DNA of 64,000 nucleotides, from the NCBI RefSeq assembly GCF_017562075.2, contig NC_054081.1:17144542-17208541 (forward strand), read 5' to 3'. The notes beneath the pieces were generated by a model. That model saw only the letters and a list, made by a program, of their open reading frames with translations. It was not told where the DNA came from and ran no database searches. The stretch comes from Anopheles merus (taxonomy: Eukaryota; Arthropoda; Insecta; Diptera; Culicidae). How positions within the stretch are numbered: the first letter of the stretch is position 1; every line of letters starts with the position of its first letter. A program made the translations under genes and the position numbers. Below, piece by piece: positions 31,815 through 43,589 of the stretch.

Positions 31815-32481
31815 ACATTTTGACAGACTATCCGATAAAATCACATGCGTAAAAGCACTACCACCAGCCGACGTCTCATCAAAAGAAAACTCATATTTTA
31901 AATAATAACTAGCGTTATTTTGTGATTTTCCAAATGTTTCGTTATGGTGGTTTTTACGGAGTGTCTGGAAGCGGCCTAATGTGACCGTCGCTCAATGTGG
32001 CAAATTTGTTGTTTAGTTTTTCTATGTTGTTACTGTCAAATCGTTCGGAATAGGCGAACCCGTACATTTTCCCCACTTTGCATTTGACAGTTGCTTGATC
32101 GAGTAACGATCATTCGGTAATGAAATAGGGCAATACGATATGTCAGTTATTTACTAAATTGCAAATTGTATAAAAAAATACTACCAATTTTTTCCAGATT
32201 CTTGCCGATTGGCGTAAGGATTATTTAATAATTCTTTGGTTAGAGCTACACAAAGTGACACAACGGTGCAAACGCCGTTGACAGCTGACGTGACATTTGC
32301 CCGCTAGCAGTGTATCACCTGCCAAGTAGGGGGTTTTCAGAACGGGCTGAAGAAAAACAAGGTTGCTAAGGGACGTGTTGCGCAAAACTCTGACTGACCG
32401 TAAGCTCGGTATCCCTTCGATTCCCCAGATTTGCCGACGAACCCCGTGCCCAATCAACTGTAACCCGTGCCGCTGCAATCA
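31815..32481. other. Upstream region of PMPCB
   Basis: About 670 bp between the last MITE and the PMPCB start codon. It should contain the gene's promoter and 5' leader; no TATA box is obvious. A short piece at about 31,955-31,990 (GTGTCTGG-AGCGGCCT) resembles the 3' end of the 445-bp segment of units A and B. Confidence 0.45.
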
Positions 32482-34252
32482 ATGGCCTCGCTGCTGAAGT
32501 TTTCGGCTGGCCTGCGGGCGTACAGCCGCAGCCACCAGCTGCTGTTCCGGGTAAGTCGCTTTCCGGGGTGGAGGGAGGTGAACCCTTTTGCTCGCTGGGT
32601 GATGAAATTTAAATTACGTAATTGTAAGATATCGTACCCGGGCCGCTTTGACCGACGCACTGACCGCTTCCGGGCAGGTCGGAGGTCACCGTGCGGGACG
32701 ATAGGGTCACCTCCACCAGGAAGGCCTTCAAAACCGCCTCTGTTGACACTCATTGTTCGTTTTGTTTTCGTTTCGTCGCTCGCAGCGCACTAAGGTTTCG
32801 AATGCGGCCGAATTCCGGGCCGCCCTGGTGAACGTCCCACCTACCGAGGTGACCACGCTGGACAGTGGGCTGCGTGTGGCAAGCGAAGATTCCGGCTCGC
32901 AGACGGCAACCGTTGGGCTGTGGATCGATGCCGGCTCGCGCTACGAGAACGACAGCAACAACGGGGTTGCCCACTTCCTCGAGCACATGGCGTTCAAGGG
33001 TACGGCCAAGCGGTCCCAGACCGACCTGGAGCTCGAGGTCGAAAACATGGGCGCCCACCTGAACGCGTACACGTCCCGGGAGCAGACCGTGTTCTACGCC
33101 AAGTGCCTGTCGAAGGACGTGCCGAAGGCGGTAGAGATCCTGTCCGACATCATCCAGCACTCGAAGCTGGGTGAGGCGGAGATCGAGCGCGAGCGGGGCG
33201 TGATCCTGCGCGAGATGCAGGAGGTCGAGAGCAACCTGCAGGAGGTGGTGTTTGACCATCTGCACGCGACCGCCTACCAGGGTACGCCGCTTGGCAACAC
33301 CATCCTTGGCCCGACCAAGAACATCCAGTCGATCGGCAAGTCGGACCTGCAGCAGTACATCGATGCGCACTACAAGGCGCCGCGTATCGTGCTGGCAGCG
33401 GCCGGCGGCGTACGGCACGGCGATCTGGTGCGCCTGGCCGAGCAGGCCCTCGGCAAGGTGAGCTCGAGCGTGGACGGGAAGGCGGCGGCGCTGGCCCCGT
33501 GCCGATTCACCGGCTCGGAGGTGCGCGTGCGGGACGACTCGCTGCCGCTGGCGCACGTCGCGATCGCGGTCGAGGGCTGCGGCTGGACCGACCAGGACAA
33601 TGTGCCGCTGATGGTGGCGAATACGCTGATCGGCGCATGGGACCGGTCGCAGGGCGGTGGCGCCAACAACGCGTCGAAGCTGGCGATGGCGTCGGCGACC
33701 GACGGGCTGTGCCACAGCTTCCAGTCGTTCAACACGTGCTACAAGGATACGGGCCTGTGGGGCATCTACTTCGTGTGCGATCCGCTCAAGTGCGAGGACA
33801 TGCTGTTCAACGTGCAGAACGAATGGATGCGCCTCTGCACGATGGTGACCGAGGGCGAGGTCGAGCGGGCGAAGAACCTGCTCAAGACGAACATGCTGCT
33901 GCAGCTGGACGGCACGACCCCGATCTGCGAGGACATCGGGCGCCAGATGCTGTGCTACAATCGCCGCATACCGCTGCACGAGCTGGAGCAAAGAATTGAC
34001 GTAAGTGTTTTTTTGTTTGGTTCTTTTGTGGTTTTGGTTTTGGGTTTGGAGCGCCTCAGCTTTACTCATTTATATCGGTGTTGTCTCTCTCTTTCTAACG
34101 CACACCCGCAGAGCGTCACTGCCCAGAATGTGCGCGATGTAGCGATGAAGTACATCTTTGACCGCTGCCCCGCCGTTGCTGCCGTCGGACCGGTCGAGAA
34201 CCTGCCCGATTACGTGCGCATCCGCTCGTCCATGTACTGGACCCGCCTGTAA
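32482..34252 (+). CDS. PMPCB: Mitochondrial processing peptidase subunit beta
   Basis: Catalytic subunit of the matrix peptidase that removes presequences from imported precursors, working as a dimer with the alpha subunit. Exons 32,482-32,550, 32,786-34,000 and 34,112-34,252 (phase-0 GT-AG introns of 235 and 111 bp) give 474 residues (human about 489). The first exon encodes 23 residues rich in Arg, Ser and Leu, a typical mitochondrial targeting peptide. The M16 zinc site is HFLEH (His86, Glu89, His90) with the third ligand Glu166 in GVILREM, the expected 76-residue distance. A glycine-rich segment (GGGANNAS) follows, and C-terminal [11 protein letters not shown] is typical. AATAAA lies near 34,520. 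Exon 2 is very GC-rich at third positions, unlike the AT-rich flanks, as expected for a highly expressed gene. Confidence 0.97.
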
Positions 34253-34529
34253 GATGCGGACGCATCCACCCCAATTAGGTGACGAGCAAACGAAGAGGAA
34301 AGGAAACGGATAAACAACCCTTGCCTGCGCGTGGGCAAGGCGAGAACGGAATGTGATCTACGAGACCTCTGTGACTACAGATCACGCATAGAACGGCGGG
34401 ACAGAGGATGATGGCATACATGGCTTAGCCAGTTGCCACACCTGGTTGGAAGCCTCTCGACACTTACCTTCCTTGTTTTGTACAGATAGCCCGAAATTGA
34501 AATTAAAATACGTTAAACAAATAAAAAAT

Positions 34530-37500
34530 AAAACAAAAATCAATACATGATGAATCAATTTGCACTCTTGTGGCGAGTTCATGATACATTGCAAGGCTCT
34601 AGAGAGCGTCGCGTATTATTGGCGGTTGCTTTCAAAGGCCCGTCGGTGTGGCTGCATACCGCACGGGAATCCGTTCGTGGGAAAACGCCAACCTTTCACG
34701 TACATGTTGCTTCACTTGCCCGCAAGCAAGCAAGAGTACACGGGCAATGGTACGTGCACGTAGCGGGAAGCCAGTACCGAACGCGTGAAGGCGTGAAGCA
34801 ATAGACTTCTGACTGCGATGCAACCGATGAGCGTTGGGTAAATATTGATCAGTATCCATTGCAGCAAACCGCTGGGACAGTTTTGCTTTTGCAGGAGTTT
34901 TCGTTGCACGCTGTCCGGTCCGATTGCTACTAAATCGATATCATGGTCTCCGGTCCGTGTGCTACTTCCGCTTACATGTCACGTATTTCATATGTTTCAA
35001 TTTCGAGACTAAAACTATCAGTTCAGCTGCCTGCTATCGGGGCTTGGGTCGCTTTTGCGCGCACCACGTGATTGCGATGGCAGCACCGAAACGTGTGCTA
35101 GTGTGGTGCCAGGATGTGGTGGCGGCTGTGGAAATTCTACCTCACCCATCGCATTCGGCCATCGCACGCCGGTTCGTGGAATTATACGCTGAAATCTATA
35201 TTGCTTAACTTTCCACAAGCTGGTAGCGGTGGAATTTTGAATGAAATTGATCCGGGCTTCGGATAGTCTTGCCTTTCGGAATGTGTTGATGGCCCGTTTT
35301 CGGATAAGAAAGTTTGGATGTAATTAAAGTTATTAAACGGAGGTGAACCGCACCGGTGAAAGACGAATTTTACGAATGTCCAAAGTAGTCGGCCGATCGA
35401 AGCACCGCAGCAGGAAACTCCACGGCTGCGAAGGAAACGTAACGCGTATGTAATAGAGTCCGAAACATCGACCAACTCCAATGGGGGAAACAGTATTTAC
35501 TTGTATGTTGTTGTACTTCCCTCCTGGAGTTCATGGTTCACCGCTCGGAGTCATAATTTTTCGTTGTAGCGGCCATGGTTGAAATGAGGCATCCGAGCAG
35601 GCCACAATGCTAGAATTAAATAATAAAAAAAACACGAAATGAAGGGATGCCTGCACCAATGCTGGAGGTGAAAGTAAGCCTAACATATCCCAAATGCTAT
35701 TTCATGCTCCGTTGGCAGACGTTACCATTGGAAGCAGTACGTAGACCAGCAAAACAACAGTGACGGATATAAGTTATTCCAGGAGTCAATGTTTCACCAT
35801 ATTGCTTTGGTCGCTACGCCAGTGGTATTATCTCGGGCGTTCTTGCAAGTTTGAATTGAATATTATCGAAGTTTTGCGGTTATGATAGGCAAGGTAAGTA
35901 AAGCCAGGGTGCAAAATCAATCTCCAAGGATTCTACTTTGCTGGACGTGAGCGACCCAAGCAAAGGTACTGCTAGCATTACTGAATTACGGCTCCCTTCC
36001 ACCGTCGGAAGGAGGTATCGGCTTTGAGGCATGACCTAAGCAACTCTAACTCCAACAGCAAGCCTCAGCAACCTCCAACGCACAAAGCCTGAAGTCGTCC
36101 GATTCTACCACGATCTGATAACTTAACAATCCAATGGGCCCTCTAACGGCCTCGGAGGAGAGTTGGAAAAGTCATAAAACTGGGATGATAAAACTAAGGC
36201 CTGCTCAATAGAGAGTTTTCTAGACCGGTACGTCCATTGGGCGCAACAAAAAGCCGCAGTCTCAGGCACAAATCTTGCGCAAAACGTAAGCGAAGGAATT
36301 GCGCTCCGGTCGTACCCAAGCACGGTGTAGAATCGCCCTGGGAACGGACGGCAGAAGCAGCCGGATAATGTTATTTATAACAGAAACGATTTTAAATTGA
36401 ATGATTATTCAAATTAAACTGTGATCGAAAAATTAGAGCCATTTTTACGCTCTCTCCCGCTGGATAATTGTAGCCACTGCCACAACTTCTCGCCAGTGGC
36501 ACTACCTCTTGGCACTGCGCCTCCGGCTACCAACGGTCACTGCCTGTTTGTTGTCCAATCTAATTGGAATACGATGGTGCTGTGGTCGAACGGCCGAGAA
36601 GAAACAGTCGGTGAGGGAATTGTTCCTGCCCTTCATTTACATGCAGCCACAAATACGTACTATGGGGTGGAGCAGTTGACAGAGTTCGGAGTTACTGATG
36701 CTGATTTTTTTATATCCTGCATAAATATAGAGCGTATCGAGCCATTTGTAGTAAAGTACCCGCAACCCGTAGGTACGTTGCATTGAGCTTTGGGGGTTGA
36801 GGTGGCACTGGTGGTTGCACGCATCACTTGAATGATTATCTTTTTTTTGTGTTTCGTCAACCCACAGTGTTTGGATTTGAGTTAATTGCATGCGTAATGC
36901 GTAGGCCGACTGGGTCCCTTTTAGTGCTAACAACTGTTGACAGTTTGGGTTTTTGGTCCGTTCCTGCAATGGCCGGATGCGGTGTACCTTGAGCTGATGC
37001 GTCGCTAAGCCTAGTGACGCTTTAATAACGCAGGTCGCAGCTGGAAAGCACTTTGAAGGCAGAACAAGCACAATTACCCCACTGGCAATGTGCAGCGTAG
37101 CAGTGGCAGGGCGAGACCATTACCACTACCACTAGGCATTATTTTAATTTGTCTCATTTCCAATCATACGATTGCCCGTGCGTGCTAAACTCTACAACGT
37201 CTCACGCTCACTGCCGGGCGGTGAGACAAGCAGGAGCCTACACAAGAAGCCTTGCGGCTTGCGTAAGATATTCGATTTCGTCTCTTCAACAAACTTCCTC
37301 CGGGGACTGTGGAAAATCTTTCTTTAATTGAAAATAAATATAACATTGATCTAACCGGGCGGGCCCCAGGACACCGGTCATTGGGTTATTGCTCGAGCTG
37401 GAGCCACCGTCCCGTACCGGTGATTCCGGTGATTCGATTTGGTTTATGCTATCGAGCAATAGGAGCATTGAATTGAATTGATATGCCCAATGGCCTCCAT

Positions 37501-38900
37501 CCGTCAGTTTTTGCTTCCTACGCACAGCCAGTTCGAGTAGCTGCACAAAGAGGAGAAGAAGGGCTATAAAAATATGGGCCCAGCATTCCGTCGGCCAGAA
37601 GGAGCACAACTCCAGACCGGATTGCACTTGGATCACTTGGGCTCGGTCGGTGCGTTCACGGGAGTCTCCAGAAGTCACCGGTCGTGTTTAGCGTGTGGGT
37701 AGCGCGCACTTGTGCCGGCGTCACTATCTTCGTTCTCGGCGCTCTGCTGCCTCTCCGAACGGTCCGAACGGTCCTACTGCGGGGCCCCGGTTCGAGTGGG
37801 AATATTATTTATTATTATTATGAGTACATCCCTGGCGTAGGGCACGGCGAACCCTTTCGCCCTGACGCTCGTAATCGAAACGGATAAGCAAAGGGAAGGT
37901 AATAACAAAAGCTGCAACATGCGTGCTTCATGGGAACGGGGTCGAGCTGAATGGCCCACCCGGAACATCGGACGGCGCGCACTTGTTTAAAGCAAAAAAG
38001 GAAAAGGAAAGAACTCTACCCTGCACTGCTCCATTTCCGTTTTTGCCCCTTCTCTCGAATAGCTGGGGCAAACCCTCCGCTCGTTTGTTGTGATAGAATC
38101 TTTCATGGCTGGTCCCTGCCGGTCCTGTCTCGACCGTACACATCCTGGAAAGAGTTTCGCCGCCGTACGAGGTGTGCGGTCGGGTAGCAGTAGTAGTAGT
38201 AGCAGCCCGTATTAGCGTCCAATCGAATATCGTCAGTTTCCATTACGGTACGTACACAGTACACAGTACACACCGAAATGATGCCCACCACATCCCGCTC
38301 CAGCGGACCTACTATGGGGCAATTTGATTCTTTTATTGTGAGCACGAAGACGTACGAAGCAGCATTCGTTGTGGAAGGTGAGTTGGGCTGGTAAAGTATG
38401 AGAGGAAAGGGTGGGGGAGGAGGGGGGGGGAATGTGCTAGCTCTACTTCCGATGATGCTTCCGAAATGCAGCAAGCTCTCGCTGGACGAGCACGTGTAGT
38501 TCGAAACGGCAAGAAGCGTTGGAAAGCGAACATCCTCACTCACTCCACTGCTGCTCTTGTTGGCGTGTCAGTTTTTCCGGTTAGCAAAACCCAACTCGAG
38601 CAGGACTGAGGTAGTTTACACACACACACACACACTAACTACGCAGGATTTATGCCAGTCCAAGGAGGATATGCCAACATCTCGATTGGTTGCAATTGAA
38701 TACTGCAAATCTGCCCCGCCCGTCCAGATCGCATGTCTGCAACCAATTTGCCAACTTGCTTTGGTCTGCTCCGCTCAGCCTCACTGCATCCGAGTAATGG
38801 GACTGCTAACGTGTGTGCATGTATGTGTGCTTGTGTATGTGCATAAGATATTGAATATTGGCTTTGAACAGTAACAATTACAACCGCTTGAAATATATAC
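34530..38900. other. Gene-free stretch downstream of PMPCB
   Basis: No coding region, RNA gene or intact element was recognised. Open frames of up to about 145 residues exist but have no conserved motifs, no splice context and the composition of surrounding DNA. One at 36,421-36,786 starts only with GTG and was rejected. Confidence 0.45.
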
Positions 38901-38914
38901 GATGCACTGATTCA

Positions 38915-39000
38915 CTAAATACTACTAGCGCTTGTTGGAACCTCCAAGTTGGGAGTTCGAGCCCGGTTATCGGGATCTTTCCATAAGTTGTCCGGCAGTG
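38915..39000 (+). mobile_element. Possible tRNA-like SINE relic
   Basis: The stretch GGGAGTTCGAGCCCGGTTATCGGG resembles a tRNA B-box with an adjoining arm, and is followed by AT-rich sequence. It may be a diverged relative of the SINE at 215-420. No A-box or target duplication was found. Confidence 0.25.
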
Positions 39001-39848
39001 GTCCGTTGACTACCTTCACTTTGATGTAGAGTAATTAAATTACTTCAAGATAATCAACCATTTAGGAACGGCTCACAGTAGCATAAGATATTGTATATGA
39101 AGCAAAACGATGGCACCGAAACTAGATGCACCAAAACAAAATAAATCAAAAGAGAAAAAAAAACGCTAGGAAAGGACAGACTTGCTGTACATACGATTTC
39201 TAGCACTCCTAGCAGAGTGTATGGCCACTTTGGTCATTCGGGCCATCTAGGATTGATCGCTCCGAAGGTGCCGAGGTTGGCCCGTGTGATGCTCGTCAAT
39301 AGACACTTGAGCAGCACTTGGCCGGGACTAATTAAATCAACTTCACAGATAAACGTCTGTAGTGAGCGCAGTGCGGGTGAAGATGTACGCGTGCCTGCCT
39401 GTCCCTTCCTGTGTGTGTGTGTGTGTAATTGATAGAACACTGCCTCTGCTTATCGTATCGCTATATTGCGTAACAAGATTACCTTCCCAGCTTCTTCTTC
39501 GCATGCGGACGGAACTTGAGTCAGAGCAGCTTCCGTTTCTGCAGAAGGGTACGACAACGTGTCCGTGAATGTGTGTGCAATGGTGATTGGAAACCGATTA
39601 CTGTCTTGTGCCGTTTTGTGCCGATCACCCTGCTTCTCCGTCCGCGAACTAAGACGGGTCAGGTCCGGGGGTTTGCTAATGGATCTGCCGGCCATCCGCA
39701 CCAGGCTGCCCTTGGCGCCCCCGCTGGCGAGCGCCCGGTTGCGAGGTCAAGCGGCAGTTAATGAGATGTCGACTGAAGAAATTCATTAGCACTCGTGTAT
39801 CAGCACTTCAGCGGCTGGGGCGACTGCACATTCTTCGGCTCTCTCTCT

Positions 39849-39907
<59 letters not shown>

Positions 39908-41415
39908 ACACACACACACACACACATACCCATACACACATGCACACTCCATTCGGACAGAAGCGATCTCATTACCGTATCCCGTTCGAGTGTGCTGCAG
40001 CTACTTCACGAGAAGAGTCCTGTCCTTAAGAGCCTCACAACTGGAGCACACCATCCTTGCGCGAAGTAGGAAATTGATAAATGATCCAATGCGAATCGTG
40101 GTGGCAGACATTTCGCTTTGTTCCCTTTTTCTTTCTATTATACCCAGCGAGCAAGGAAGACGATGCGCCCGATGCGAAGATCTTTGCTTTGATGAGCAGG
40201 TCGTCTCTTGCGTCGTCCATTTTTTCTCAGGATTTTTCTCCTTTTCGGCAGACACAAAGAACCCACACTTGGCGGTGCATTGTGCACTGTGTGTGGCTGT
40301 GTGTGGCTTTGTGCGTTTTATGCCGCAGGGAAGTCAATTTGAATTTGGCGATGGTGAAAAGAAAACGACCAGCACACGAACATACACACGTACGTGGAAG
40401 GCGTACGAACGTACGTGGAAGGCGCTAGCCTTCATGAGGTCGTGCTTTATCAGCGGCACCGTGCACGCGCGTTGATGAAGCGCGTTCCGTAAAAACTGAA
40501 GGAAGGATATGTTGCCGGATGCTGGGATTGATGTGGGATGAATAATTTACATCCTCGCCCGGCTCGGGGAGGGTGTGACTTTCGTAGCAGCAGGTGGAGA
40601 TTATTCGCCGGCAGTAACACCAGCAGCGAGCACTCACTGTCGCCGAACCGAGATTGGGCAGATGCATGCAAACCCTGAATCGGTAGAATCGGTGCTCCGG
40701 TGAGCTCTGCTGGTGCCAATTTATTATGATCAACTCATTCTTCGCATGCTCTATAGCTTGCCCTTTTTTTGGTTCGCTTGCGCTTTAAACGCTTAAGATG
40801 CGTCGTGCAAGGCGACGACTCGGAATCAAAGTAAATAGGACCAAACATGCTCCAAGGCGGTGCGGCCTGGCAGCATTTCGGCGAACCCTGGCACCTTGTG
40901 ATGGAAGGTAGTTGTTGCTGTTGTTGCACCAGCGTGTAGCGTTACAACAAGCGGTCGGGTGATTGCATGTAAATGGATGCTTTGCACACTTTCCTCCTCA
41001 GATGAGGTTGGCTGGTGAATGCAGACATGCCGCTTCAGAAGGACCTTCGATGGTTTGATGGTGGGTCGCTGTTGCTGGTGACATTCGGGAGCGTTTGAAG
41101 AGAGACGTACAGCAATAGCATTATCCTCCCATTGTGCTACTCAAACACACACACAGACACGCACACAGCGCGCTGTATTACTCGGCACCCGACATACTTC
41201 TGAATTCCTTAGCACCCTAGTCCACCATTCCAATTCCGAACGATTTGCTGCAGGCGAGCGCCGGTCTCCTCACCGAAGTTATTTTTCGGTCGGTGGTTTA
41301 AAGTTTAAAGCACTACCTTCGCCCCCCCCCTCCCTAGCAGCACTCGGGGTTTTCTTTACGACGGTCATAACTTTACGCCCGCCAAAGAAGTGTGCTCCCG
41401 GTGGGTGGTAGGTAT
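39000..41415. other. Gene-free stretch with one long CA tract
   Basis: No gene is supported. It includes the (CA)n tract at 39,848 and two direct copies of GTACGTGGAAGGCG near 40,390 and 40,412. Confidence 0.45.
39848..39927. repeat. (CA)n microsatellite, about 80 bp
   Basis: Alternating CA with one or two T interruptions near 39,902 and 39,926. The 226-residue frame running through it is an artefact of the repeat. Confidence 0.96.
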
Positions 41416-41419
41416 TAGT

Positions 41420-41605
41420 GATGGGATCCCGGAATCGTACCCACAGCTCTGAATCGCTTCTAACTGGCTGTTCCGACCAGAGCCGCTCGGAGCCGTCGGA
41501 GCAGCCCGGATGGCTCCGAACGGTTCCAAGTGTGGAGTTTTGGACCTACCATTCGGAGCCGTTTCCGATTTGGAGGAGTCATTCGGAAGCGATCCCGAAT
41601 TTTTG
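41420..41605. repeat. Degenerate GGAGCCG / GGAATCG repeat patch
   Basis: Imperfect units such as CGGAGCCGT, CGGAATCG and CATTCGGAGCCG recur on both strands, in the style of the arrays at 545 and 62,000 but richer in GC. Confidence 0.55.
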
Positions 41606-42111
41606 TTGAACTTACGCACCACTAGTAGGTCTGTCCGCTTCTTAGCTTATGCAAACTTTTACCAATGGATGAACCAAAACACGATGCGAAACGAGCTGCC
41701 AAAACTGCTTTTCGGGGTCGTTTTGCTGACGCCGGCAAACCGGCGTTGCCAAAAAATGTGCTTCCATGTCGCTCTCTCTTACATTTGCACACCATACCAC
41801 CCACGGCGAGTCGGGCGAAGGTTCAGCTTCAAATGTCTTATTTTTATTATTGCAGTTGCCCGATCCGCTCATTGCGCTTCGGGGTCTTATCCGGCTTTAT
41901 GTTGGGTTTTACCCCTTTATGTTTTTTTCCCGCTGGTTGCTTCCATCCGGCTTCATCGAGAGGTAGCTTTCTTTCAGAGGTTTTTTTACCGCTTGCCGGA
42001 CAGTAAGTGTAAAAGTTAGTACATCTTATCAGTACATAACGAACGTTCGGCATTATCGAGCGCAACCCGGGCCTGGCGGGTGGGCAGGAAAAATAGGGCG
42101 GCAATGAGCAA

Positions 42112-42284
42112 TTCATTACTGCCGGCAACAAAAGTTGGACTTGCGCGTACTTGGGACTCCAAGTTCGGCCAAGCTATTTGTCGTTGGAGATATTGTGGCA
42201 TTTGATGTGGATAAGGTTTATAGACTGACGGCCGATGGGATGCATATTCCAGCGGGTCGTCTCAAGGACATGGACGTCCAGTAA
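42112..42284 (+). other. Unassigned open frame fragment
   Basis: A frame with no start codon ends in VVGDIVAFDVDKVY...IPAGRLKDMDVQ followed by TAA at about 42,282. Its composition looks more protein-like than neighbouring frames, but no family was recognised and no splice acceptor was confirmed. It could be a transposon relic or chance. Confidence 0.25.
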
Positions 42285-42689
42285 CACGGAAACTTAAAAA
42301 TCCTTCAGAGTGGAACTCAGATCTGGTAAACTTCATGCTCACCGTGGGTACAGTGGTTTATCAGTAAAGTTTAAAATCCCAGTACTTTGTTCAGTTACAA
42401 AGACATGGTACGACCATTTTGATCACCATAAACTCCTAAATGCTTGGGAATTGCACTGAGCTTCCTCAAACATTCAGATATTGCGGTTCTTGGTACATGT
42501 AAAATAACATATAAAACACTCCGAGTTATAAATAAACCAAATAAACACTATATTCCTTATACAAGCTCTCGTAAGAACAGGGCATTGTACATTTAATGTG
42601 TAGAACTTTGAATATTCTTGAGATACGGTAACCTTTTGAATTTAGTGGAAAAAATAAACAAAAAAAGTAAATAATAAATACCTCAGAGC

Positions 42690-43070
42690 CGGACATGTGG
42701 TACCCATATGGGAGCACCCCTGATACGTAGGACTTACTATCCTTCTCTGAGTAACCAATACAGGGTTTTCCAAGTCACTTTGGTACATGTTAACATAACA
42801 TGTTAATCCATATCAATATGATATTTCTTTTATATCATAATAACTTAATTTCTTCAGCATGATTTTAAACAAGACTCAAGATGGAGTTTGACAGTTCTTT
42901 GTTATATGTTGAAAATCATGTGTTGAAACTGAAATTTAATTTTGAAGCAAATACGCCATTTGACAGCTATTGAAAAACATCTTGGATACGATGAATAATT
43001 ATGTGCACATCCGATAGTGACTTGGAAAACCCTGTGAGTCACAGATAGCCTTTAGTGGCCTAGATCAAGA
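42690..43070 (+). mobile_element. SINE relic interrupted by a MITE
   Basis: Left of the MITE, GGAGCACCCCTGATACGTAGGACTTACTATCC matches the middle of the SINE at 215-420 in shorter blocks. Right of it, AGTCACAGATAGCC continues exactly where the SINE has AAGTCACTGAAAGCC. So the MITE entered the SINE at its ACAATAAG site. Confidence 0.7.
42759..43036. mobile_element. 274-bp MITE, CAGGGTTTTCCAAGTCACT termini
   Basis: The element is 42,761-43,034 with perfect 19-bp inverted termini, flanked by TA on the left and TG (probably mutated TA) on the right. It shares the CAGGGTTTTC end with the MITE at 10,553-10,788 but differs inside. Confidence 0.85.
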
Positions 43071-43373
43071 AGAGATATAAGATCTTAAGCCTCCGGATAT
43101 TGAGAAAATCGTGCCTTGCATAGGCAATTGATCATCAGGACCTACACAATTTTTGAGATTTTCGTCGATAAATTAAATAAAAGTAAAATAAAAGGTGATT
43201 TAATATAAGTAACGTAGGGGAGCCCAGCGAGTTCTATAGTAGGATCAGGTGAAGCGATATCTATCGTAGATCGGGTGTCTATGGACGGGAGGCTGCAGCC
43301 AGGGACCGAGCATCTTGGAGAATAATTGTAGACCGGGACATGTCACATCTACGTGCTCTATCGTGAGCAGGCC

Positions 43374-43532
<159 letters not shown>

Positions 43533-43589
43533 TAAGTTGGCCCATGATATGGGTAGAAATTTCCCGAGTTGTCAGAAACTCCAAAGAAG

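Noticed and set aside
36421..36786. A 121-residue frame downstream of PMPCB
   Set aside because: No ATG at its start, no splice context and no recognisable domain.
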